64,000 bases of DNA from Diogma glabrata (taxonomy: Eukaryota; Arthropoda; Insecta; Diptera; Cylindrotomidae), in NCBI GenBank assembly GCA_963693315.1, contig OY856186.1, positions 72,306,909 to 72,370,908 on the forward strand, given 5' to 3'. Every line of letters begins with the position of its first letter. The stretch's first letter is position 1. The notes under the pieces are model-generated. The model had not been told where the DNA came from. It saw only the letters and a program-made list of their open reading frames with translations, and ran no database searches. A program made the position numbers and the translations under genes. Positions 56,149 through 64,000 of this stretch are shown piece by piece.

Positions 56149-57689
56149 GACGATAAAAACACAACTTTTTCACAGTTTTAAGTTTTCACTTCTTTTTTTC
56201 AACCTTGACGAGTGGGTGGGTTGTCATATGTAAGGTGAGTTTTTTCTAGCTCAAAATAATTTTTTTGGTTGGCTAACGCGTCTCGTGAACGAATCACTCA
56301 CTCACGAAAAGTGTTTTCATCTCTTGTAGCAAGTTGTACTATTTTCTCTTATCTTTTTCACAACAATAAAAATTGTATTAGTATTATAATAAATAAAAGA
56401 AGTTTTCGTACTCCTGTACTCTCTAGAGCCCAAAAATCTTATGTTTTTCCCAAATTAACCATTTCATTTTTTAGAACTGCATTAAACAATTAAATTAAAC
56501 AGTTTCTGCTGAAAAAATTCTTTTCAATTATTAAAACTAAACCAATTAAGTAAACAAAAGCCCAACCAATAAAAACCAGAAATAAATAATAAAAACAACA
56601 AAACATGGTTATAGATATAATTATTATATTTTTTTTGTAGTAATCTCTTAAACAATTGATGGGGCACGTAATTGTTATCAAGTTTACAAAAGAGAGAAAT
56701 AAAATTTCATTCAATAGAAAAATTTCTTGTAAATATTCGAAGCAGTCACATGTTTGTCAGTTGCAATGTTTTTTTAATTAAAATAAAAGCTTTAACCATA
56801 ACTTATTGTTAAAAAATGTATTCATTAGATAATATTTTTTTTGGAAATTATAACCCTCATGCTTATGTTTGTCATACTTTTTTAACCGTGATAATGAAAT
56901 AGAATAAAATAGTTTTATCTTAAAAAATTTAGAACTCACAAAAAAAAAAATTTGTAACAACGAAGTTCAATCACAGATGATAACATAGTCCCGCATATAA
57001 GGAAAACAATTTTTTTAACAGAAAAAGAAAATTAATACTTATACTTTCTCCAAAAAGTTTGTATTCAATGTTAACAACAAATAAACCAAAATAAATTCTA
57101 GAGTGACGTGGTCATGAACATTGATGAATTGTTAATTTTTACAAACGAACTAGCCACGCTATAAAATTATGGTTTTGTTTGAGAAATCTTTTATTTTGAT
57201 GTCGTTTGTCACAAATTTAACAGGATTTTTTATGGTAGGACAAACAGATATTAAATAATTGCACAAATGTAAAGAAAACAATTTAAAAGAAAGTTTTTAC
57301 TTTTAAATTAACAATAGCGATGAATAAGCAAATTCCATTAGAGTTAACGGTTCGGTGAGTTGTTTATTTATTTGGATAAAATGACATTTATGATTAAATT
57401 CAAACGGAATTGAACCCAATTTGCATTAAGGTAATTGAAATTCACGTTTGAATCTTTTGAGTTTATGCAATTTATGTGTGCAAAAGTAAAATCGGATCTA
57501 CGATGATCTAAATATTTACGTGTCGATCCGTCTTGGTATCTTCTAAAAGACGTATACAAAACTCCCAATCTTGTATGCGACTAGAGAACAATGCCCTGTC
57601 GACAAATAAATTACAAATGAACGAGTACGCTGAGAACATTGGCATAATCAATGTTGGCGATGTAAAACTTACAAGTGACATTTGCAAGT
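56149..57689. other. AT-rich stretch, nothing recognised
   Basis: Short frames on both strands without motifs. No repeat supported. Confidence 0.4.
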
Positions 57690-58139
57690 CTCTTTAAATC
57701 TGTGCTAAATTGGTCCGAAAATAAATTATGGAAAACCCAAACATTTTATTGTAACCGGGACTGATAAAAATTATTTGATATGTTAAGCGATGAACAAAAT
57801 GAGCGAGTTTGTTCAGTTTTATACAGATACTAGGGATACTCTGTTTAGTATAGGTTTGATTTGTTGCGGTGACTGTCATCCTAGCACAAAGTAACGATGA
57901 CGAGGCTCTTCCTCCTCGAACCATTGGGAGCCTTTGCTGAAGATAAGTATTTCCCTAATTTTAAAGCTGCTCAGGTCGGTAAGAGATTTTAATATGGGCG
58001 TTTCAAAGTTAATTTGTCCTCTATGGAACACTTTCTTCTTTTTTCTTATCCTTACAGATTCTGCAGAAATAATTGACAGGAAGGCCAAGTCTTTGTTCCC
58101 GCTCGCCAGGATCCAACGAACTAATATCCTGCCTTAACA

Positions 58140-58335
58140 TTTCGTTCTACCGTCCCATTCGATTGTGTATGATAAGACGGTGTTTTGATTATTATAATTT
58201 TATGCGTTTTCCAAAATTAAACAAATTCGAAAGTATTAAAAGGTGGACCATGGTCTGTAACCTTTGCTTCCGGCAACTCAAATACAGAGAATATTTCCGA
58301 AAGCCTTTTATTCACACAATTAGCATTCGTATTAT
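58140..58335 (-). pseudogene. Gypsy integrase catalytic core fragment
   Basis: The minus strand encodes LPEAKVTDHGPPFNTFEFV, then after a stop KTPSYHTQSNGTVERNVK. The VTDHGPPF and YHTQSNGTVER blocks are the second Asp and the final Glu regions of the DDE integrase core (the last E is in VER). In-frame stops occur, so it is inactive. Confidence 0.9.
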
Positions 58336-58399
58336 GCATTAAAATTACATCACAGTATTCTACGACTAACAAAAAGACAAATTAAGAGAAAAAAAATTC

Positions 58400-58550
58400 G
58401 GATGCATTCGTTCAAATGAACGGTCGTGGGTTCCTAGGAGGAAGCTATCACTTCCTTTATCATATTTCTTGTTTGCCGGCAGATACAACAACTATTAATG
58501 AGCTGTTCAATATCTTGATCGATCTTATGGCACCAAACATACCCGAGCAG
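58400..58550 (-). pseudogene. Gypsy integrase zinc-binding region fragment
   Basis: HKIDQDIEQLINSCCICRQTRN (about 58480-58530, minus) is the latter half of the HHCC finger with its CXXC pair. The histidine half (IHESHTGIVKMKLLARSF) lies at 59130-59190, on the other side of the GATCAGG repeat. Confidence 0.85.
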
Positions 58551-58554
58551 ACAT

Positions 58555-59125
58555 TAGCTAGGGAAAGCCTGAATACAGTTAGGGCGTGATCAGGTCCTGT
58601 TCAGTCTAGAAATTGCAAGCCTTTTAGGACAATCTTATGTGGTCCTGTTCCGGGCCTAATTTACAATACCCTTTTAGGGTTAACCTTATTTGAATTCGTC
58701 AGGCCCTGATTTTGTTTTTCGTATTTGAACCCTAGCTGAAATTTAGAAAATTATTAATTCAGTACAGTATTATCCATTTTAGAAATATATAGTTAAAATC
58801 GTTTCATAATTCATGTATGTTTTAGTTATCGCTTTTCGGCTGCAAGATTATAATAATAGTGATTAAGGTTGTATATGTTTTAATTTTTTCCATTGTAATT
58901 TTTTATTTTATTTTAATTAATTTATGTATTTAATATATAAATATATATCAGGGTTTGGGCCGCATAATCCAATCAGGGCCTGATCCGATTATTCCAATCA
59001 GGGTCTAAGCCGATTATCCCAATCGCAATGTCTGATCCGGTAATCCCAATCAGGCTCTGGTAGGGAAAAGGCGTTACACTCATGATCAAGGCCAATCAGG
59101 CTGACCTTATTTGAGTACTGACAAA
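58555..59125 (-). mobile_element. GATCAGG-rich repeat, copy C, inserted in the gypsy integrase
   Basis: Inverted relative to copies A and B. GATCAGGTCCTGTTC, GGTTAACCTTATTTGAATTCG and repeated AATCAGGGCCTGATCCG (58960-59060) give the family signature, with an AT-rich centre at 58740-58950. It separates the two halves of the integrase zinc finger, so it arrived after the gypsy element. Exact ends and target duplication are not clear. Confidence 0.75.
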
Positions 59126-59289
59126 TTTTTTTGCGGGAACGATCTTGCTAACAGTTTCATTTTAACTATGCCAGTGTGACTTTCATGAATTAGCCCAATG
59201 ACTTTCAATATTGTTTCTTTCGGTTGTAGTGGTATCACTATTCTATTTACATAGAATGGACAACTTACAACTCAAAGAACCCCTTTATT

Positions 59290-59655
59290 CAAAATAGGGT
59301 TTAATACTTTCATTTATATTATTAATTTGGCCATCTTTCAATAGAAGTCGAGAGAACGCGTTGATATTTCCCATTTGTGCTCCTTTGCGATATTCGATTT
59401 TGTATGTATACATTTATAGAATGACAGCCCAACTTTGCAATCGGACTGCCGCAGCGGCAGGGATGCTCTTTATTGAATTTAAAATTTCTTTCAATGCATG
59501 GTGTATCACCATATCTGTGTTTATGGAACTTTTTTATAGCAAATATAATGACTGATGCTTCCCGATGTGGCTGAGAGTAAATTTTTTCGGCGTTAGACAA
59601 AGTGGATGCGAACAGCACAGTGTTTTCCACACCATCTGCCAAATAAGACAATACA
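59290..59655 (-). pseudogene. Gypsy RNase H domain and linker fragment
   Basis: The minus strand starts SYLADGVENTVLFASTLSNAEK, then YSQPHREASVIIFAIKKFHK. This is the block following the first catalytic Asp of gypsy RNase H. Frameshifted remnants IEYRKGAQMGNIN and FSRLL (compare the usual ...YRKG..NANADALSR.P) follow near 59340-59400. Then comes VVIPLQPKETILK at about 59200-59240. Confidence 0.9.
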
Positions 59656-59659
59656 GTAC

Positions 59660-59935
59660 CTATTCCATATTGACTAACATCCGTTAAAAAAATATCGACT
59701 TTTTCGGATTATACAAATCCAGAAGATTATTGGCTAAATTAGCTGCTTACTTCTATTAAAAGCTTCTTTGACACTGTTTCGACCATACGAAATCGAATTC
59801 TTTCCTTAGCAGTTTGTATAGGCCTAAGTATGACTGCAGCCTACTATAGCCTTAACTTTTTCTTGATTGGCACGAATGCCTTCTGGAAATAATGTATGCC
59901 CCAGGTAATCGACCGAGTTCTGCAAACACTTTCAT
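59660..59935 (-). pseudogene. Gypsy reverse transcriptase C-terminal fragment
   Basis: VDYLGHTLFPEGIRANQEKVKAIV (about 59860-59930, minus) is the conserved block after the RT active site. The remnant FDFVWSKQCQRSF..SKQL (about 59750-59800) matches the RT-RNase H connection. The catalytic YXDD block is not present to the right. Confidence 0.88.
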
Positions 59936-60086
59936 TTTTTTTTGGTATGTTCTTCTGATATGATGTGTAGTGAAACAGGCTCCGGAGTTAAGGACAAGTT
60001 GTGTCTTGATTTAATTTTATTTTCAAAACTCCTGCAGACTCTTGATGTATGACAAACTTTATGACAGGAATAGCAAGTCTATTGCT

Positions 60087-60137
60087 GAGCACTTGGTAAC
60101 ATCATGACGCCTACCACAACTATTGCACTTCCCTGCA
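60087..60137 (-). pseudogene. Gypsy gag zinc knuckle
   Basis: GKCNSCGRRHDVTKC (minus) has spacing CX2CX3HX4C, one residue shorter than the usual CX2CX4HX4C, so a codon may be lost. Confidence 0.75.
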
Positions 60138-60429
60138 ATCCTTAAACTATTTGTAATACAATAGTGACTTGTATGTGATGGTGATCTTGATGAGCTCTAC
60201 GACCGTGTTGTGATTGATAACCTGGAGAACGACCTCGATGGTAATTTTGATATTTCTTTGACGTCTCACTATTTGAAATTTTGTATTGTGGCAATGCCAT
60301 GGTTGAATAGCTTTAGGTTCTTGTCTTAACATTTCAATATTAAGGTCTTTTTTACAGCAATCTGCGAAATCCATTGTATCATCTTTCAATATAATTCACA
60401 CCGTATATCATAACTCCAAAGCCCGACAA

Positions 60430-60930
60430 TGAACCGGTCTGTTGTATCGGTTCCTAAAAATGCAACAAAACTACTGAGGAACTACAAGGTTGCACTAGCG
60501 TTTTAAACCGTATAATAAATTCGAATTGTAATCGATTATCCTAGTTTTTGTACCGCCTTATTGAATTTATATTGTTTACCTCGGATGTGCGTCGGTTGAA
60601 AATGTTTTTTTTTTTCAATTCTTCGTCATAATTTTTATCTACAGGATTAGCGGGCGATACTAACGCCTTAAGCATTTGAAATGTGCTTTTACTAATTAAT
60701 CTTAAGCATTGTTGTTTTATCAACATCACTAACTTTATTTATTTTAAAGAAAATTTCCAAACGTTCCTTGTATGTTACAAAATTATCGCGCTGGCTCATA
60801 TTCTTCAATTTTGTCCAAAGTGTGAACTCATGGTATTTAAAACGACCTTGAATTTGACCCATGATGATGTTTGTTCAAAAGACTCGAAATCCAATTTAAA
60901 TTTGGTATCTTCCAGTTTCGTATATTAATT
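60430..60930 (-). pseudogene. Gypsy gag fragment
   Basis: YKERLEIFFKINKVSDVDKTT (about 60730-60790, minus) is followed by LVSPANPVDKNYDELKKK and KQYKFNKAVQKLG (60540-60660). This reads like the capsid region of mag-type gypsy gag (a ..Y.ERLE.FF..N.I.D..K... stretch, then L..P..P.DK.YDEL). Stops and a frameshift in an A run near 60608 break it. Confidence 0.8.
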
Positions 60931-61309
60931 TCACTGTGTGACAAAAATTTCTTTATTTAGTTTGTTTATCTTCGTCGCCTTCGTCACTTTGTTGTTTATT
61001 TATATAAGAATTCACCATCACATAAGAAACAAGGAAATAATTATTTACTTATTAATTTTATTAACCTGTTCATTTCCCGGTCACATTTAATGAGTTTTAA
61101 TGAGTTACAATGAGTTTTAATTTATCTCTTCTAAAATATGAGATGAAAACAAAACTATATTTGATTATTTATTATCGGTTTTGTTATTGGTATAATATCC
61201 GCGCGATATTCAAATAGAATGTATAATAATCCTTTGCAAATATATAATAATTTTTTCCAAAGGCTTTTTTATATGAGTATAGTGCTACCCTTACTTTTTG
61301 CTCTTTTTC
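60931..61309. other. AT-rich stretch, nothing recognised
   Basis: AATGAGTTTTAATGAGTTACAATGAGTTTTAA (61089-61121) is a short triplicate. No LTR found. Confidence 0.4.
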
Positions 61310-61720
61310 GATATTTGGTTTCCAGCTAAGTTCCTACCCAGAATGATATCTATGCATTTTGCTTGTTCTGCAAGGATTCCTCCACATCCAGTTCCGTCAG
61401 TGTATATGTGACAATAATTGTTGAACGCGCCCTTGATATCCAAGAAAGCGATCATATTCTAATCTTTTTCTGTTTGCCGCAGTAGCTGAAGAGCTCTTGG
61501 GGAAAAGGTGTATTCATTAATAGTTGAACAGTTTCCAGGCTACCTAGTAGTCCAGGTATCAGCCGGTTTTTCCTGAACCGAGAAGCTGCCGCGGATTCCT
61601 CAATTTCATCACAAAAAAGTTTATATGATTTTCTTGTTTCAGTTCGTAATTCTTTCTTATAACCTCTGAGACCATTTTTATAAATGTCGCAGTCTTGTTG
61701 CTTCCTTATGCTTTTGGTTT
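61310..61720 (-). pseudogene. R1/LOA-like reverse transcriptase fragment (relic)
   Basis: On the minus strand: GYKKELRTETRKSYKLFCDEIEESAAASRFRK, then IPGLLGSLETVQLLMNTPFP, then in a second frame LDIKGAFNN (about 61430) and IYTDGTGCGGILAEQ (about 61380). The first block is the segment between endonuclease and RT in R1/LOA-group elements. LDIKGAFNN is RT motif A. YTDGT.CGG.. reads like the start of an RNase H. The order implies internal deletions of the RT. Not functional. Confidence 0.72.
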
Positions 61721-62034
61721 TGTTAAAGAGCTTTCTTCATTTATTTTTCCTGTGAATCAAGCTCTAATCTCTACCACGAAGTTTTCTGCTTTATCTAGGT
61801 TTGTTTAGTGGCCAAGCAATGTTTAGAAACTTATTAAACATATTCTTTAAATTTCGCCTACCAATTTGTGGCGTTGTTCAACAGATTGTAAAGGTTTCAA
61901 TTCTATTTCAGAGAATACCCTAAACAAATTCTCTATAGCGTTTCGTATTTGTCCTTTTGCAGCTCTTAGCTCTTAGAAGCTGGTTAATTAACGGAGTGAT
62001 TAACTAGAGAGAATTGAATGTAATAATGGTTAAT

Positions 62035-62545
62035 ATAATAAAAAAAATTAGTACGTGTTTTTATTTTTTTTTTTAGTATTGACTTTTAACACAGGGTGGC
62101 TCGAAATTTCTTAAGGAATTTAGAGACAAGTAAAGTTTAAAATAAAATTGCGCTCGAACGGGTTAAATGATTTTAATGTTTTTTTTTGTTTGAAAGGTAC
62201 TAAGTAAGACTTTATAAAAATTTTACATTGATACAAAAAATTATATTTATATGATTTTTTTTAATTTTAATTTTTCAAGCATTGTCTTTTCAAAAATGCG
62301 AAAATTACAGACAGGACTTTTGTTTTGTTGACGAGAAAACCCCATTTCATTATTTACTAGCAATATAACATTTTAATAAAACCTCACTTACCTATCAAAC
62401 AAAAAAAAATCTTTAAAATCCGTTAACACGTTAGAGCACAATTTCGCTTTAAACTTTCCTTGTCTCAATATTTCTTAAAAAATTTCGAGCCATCCTGTGT
62501 CAAAACTAGTAAAAAAATTAAAAAATAAAAGTCACGTGGGTACAC
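62035..62545. mobile_element. GGTGGCTCGAAATTT MITE, uninterrupted copy
   Basis: Left: ACGTGTTTTTATTTTT...TTTTAACACAGGGTGGCTCGAAATTTCTTAAGG...CTCGAACGGGTTAAATGATTTTAA...TTTGAAAGGTACTAAGTAAGACTTTATAAAAA. The right is the inverse, ending TTTCGAGCCATCCTGTGTCAAAACTAGT...AAAAGTCACGT. Arms of about 150-180 bp around an AT-rich centre. Reference copy for the split one at 45660-47866. Confidence 0.88.
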
Positions 62546-63164
62546 AATTCAAAAGTACAGCAACATTCCAATTTATTTGTCTAGAATATGAGATGTTCTC
62601 TTTATTGACAATACTGATAGGCCCATCTTGAGTGTTGAATGCTCGTATCGCCGTATATTCTGTAAACTCACTAATTTCAATTTTGATAAAAGTGGGTTAT
62701 GTACTTCTAGAATATTGATCCTAATATACAACAATGTACAACATAAAAATTGCGCTTTTATGAAAGATTTAGCTAATGTTATCACAATAAATGAACTATA
62801 AATATTTTAGTTAGTGTACCAAAACTTGTAGACTACGGAACTGAATCTAAATTCTTCTAAAAATTTCGTTTACCTAATGGTTTTGTTTTCTTAAAGAAAA
62901 TAACATTAAATATTTATAAAATATTCAAAGTTTTTCTTATGTTTTCAAAAGTGTTCAAAAACAAATTGACATCGAATCAGAGCGACAACAATACAAAAAA
63001 GTCCGAGCGGCAGGTATATCCGCTAGAAAAAGGTAGATTTCGGGATCAGACAGTTATGTGTGCAATTAGAATCGGATTTATCAGATTACTTTATAAAAAA
63101 TACTAATTAAAAACAGAAGTATTAAACTAACTTTAAAAATAAACATTATTTTATACAGTTTTTG

Positions 63165-63605
63165 GGCTCTAGGCACTTAACCTGTACCCCGATATGGCCA
63201 ATTATCAAACATATTTAGGAGACTGTTTGCCGCAACATACCAGAAAACACTTTTAGCGTAAGTGAAAAAATGCGACCGTGAAAGTGACGCTAAATTCCGT
63301 TGTACTTGACACAGTTTATTGCAGATAGCTAAAGAACCTTTTATTGCAGATGTCTGGCTTTTTAAAAATGATAGAAATATGTTCAAATAATTAATTTTTA
63401 TAAATTTTGTTTACATATTTTGCCCTAAACGGCCGTTATAACGCTTTGTTTTTGACAGTTTTAAGGTTTCTAGACTCTTAACCTGTACCCGGATATGGCC
63501 AGTTGTCGAACTTATCCAAGATATTGTTTGCCGCAACACGCTCAGAAAAATTTTTGGTCTAGGTCGAAAATGCGACCGTGAGAGTGCCGCTAAATTCCGT
63601 TATAC
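63165..63605. repeat. Diverged direct repeat, ~305-bp spacing
   Basis: CTTAACCTGTACCCCGATATGGCCAATTATC...GTTTGCCGCAACAT...AAATGCGACCGTGAAAGTGACGCTAAATTCCGTT (63176-63301) recurs as CTTAACCTGTACCCGGATATGGCCAGTTGTC...GTTTGCCGCAACAC...AAATGCGACCGTGAGAGTGCCGCTAAATTCCGTT (63478-63601). The second copy runs straight into the (AT)n tract. Class unknown. Confidence 0.88.
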
Positions 63606-63613
63606 CTCATATC

Positions 63614-63739
<126 letters not shown>

Positions 63740-64000
63740 TTTTTTTTTTTTTGTTTTTTCGTCTCCGCTTTACATATATAGTCGTTTGGCATCAAAATTT
63801 TTCCGAAATTCCGAGATGACGGTCATTGCAATAGGTAGATTTTTATATGAAATCTACCTAAAATTCGCGTCCCTATTTGCATCTTCAGTTTTATTTTAAT
63901 ATATTTTTTTGTTGTTATTCTCCAGATGTATATAAAATATATCTGACTTTCGTAATTCCCTTAGACTACAGTTTAGTTCATTAATTTCTTATTTTTGGCG
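63740..64000. other. No feature recognised
   Basis: Contains a small inverted repeat GTAGATTTTTATATGAAATCTAC (63834-63856) and nothing else that I can support. Confidence 0.5.

Larger units (their letters stand above)
57690..60930 (-). mobile_element. Ty3/gypsy retrotransposon relic, antisense
   Basis: Minus-strand order: gag (60930-60430), zinc knuckle (60137-60087), end of RT (59935-59660), RNase H (59655-59290), integrase linker and zinc region (59290-59130 and 58550-58400), integrase core (58335-58140) and tail to about 57690. This is the Ty3/gypsy order (integrase last). The protease and the catalytic part of the RT are not seen between 60087 and 59935, so an internal deletion is likely. 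Many stops and frameshifts. A GATCAGG repeat sits inside the integrase. I found no LTRs. Confidence 0.88.

Noticed and set aside
57876..58088. 70-aa minus frame as an independent gene
   Set aside because: It lies directly after the gypsy integrase core in the same sense and is probably the decayed integrase tail, although I could not match it.

Overview
This window is AT-rich, repeat-dominated eukaryotic DNA, most likely from an insect. The evidence is one spliced first coding exon resembling insect Fkbp14, RTE-type and Jockey/CR1-type non-LTR retrotransposons, an R1/LOA-type relic, a Ty3/gypsy relic, several MITE and foldback families, and no bacterial features. The species cannot be named from the sequence. 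The only host protein-coding feature I can support is the Fkbp14-like exon at 42481-42659 (+). Its remaining exons are not recognisable in the 21 kb downstream.

Layout. 1-830: antisense RTE-like relic (RT fragment plus 5' leader). 2137-2600: antisense end of an element family here called H. 3259-9004: two near-identical tandem units of about 2.76 and 2.99 kb, each holding an H element with an internal ~56-bp minisatellite, a TATA/initiator-like promoter and a 15-codon ORF. 9504-10031: large palindrome abutting an antisense RTE 3' end (10031-10372). 10450-11510: antisense H copy. 12225-13030: antisense RTE-like RT C-terminus. 13030-15175: complex repeat with ACTTCCGG boxes, partly in two ~832-bp tandem units. 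16076-16650: inverted-repeat element and a GC-rich cruciform. 18425-21767: the best-preserved element, an RTE-type retrotransposon with a long endonuclease-RT frame, bounded by a 12-bp target duplication and inserted into an older Jockey/CR1-like copy. 22560-23110: RNase H and C-terminal relic of an R1/LOA/I-like element. 23372-23758: inverted-repeat element. 26340-26735: internally deleted RTE copy. 27065-27695: first copy of a GATCAGG-rich repeat. 27841-28135: Jockey/CR1-like 3' end. 29150-30780: unassigned open stretches, possibly retroelement gag. 33008-34600: H copy. 36113-36666 and 44500-44989: two copies of a palindromic foldback element. 39059-39347: near-perfect palindrome. 41301-41500: assembly gap. 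45660-47866: MITE split by an antisense H copy. 50275-52205: second GATCAGG copy, split by a 1.26-kb hairpin element. 54294-55262: Jockey/CR1-like copy split by a 153-bp RTE tail. 55420-56146: tandem duplication holding a MITE with TTA target duplications. 57690-60930: decayed antisense Ty3/gypsy element split by the third GATCAGG copy. 61310-61720: antisense R1/LOA-like relic. 62035-62545: intact copy of the MITE found split at 45660. 63160-63735: diverged direct repeat ending in a long (AT)n tract.

The genes do not form a pathway. The window reads as intergenic or intronic DNA built by successive nested insertions, and several of these are readable as insertion histories. The most unusual items are the H family (rolling-circle-like architecture with minisatellite cores), the tandem duplication that doubles a promoter-like module, and the long hairpin at 50565-51828. 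All family assignments come from reading motifs by eye, with no database search.
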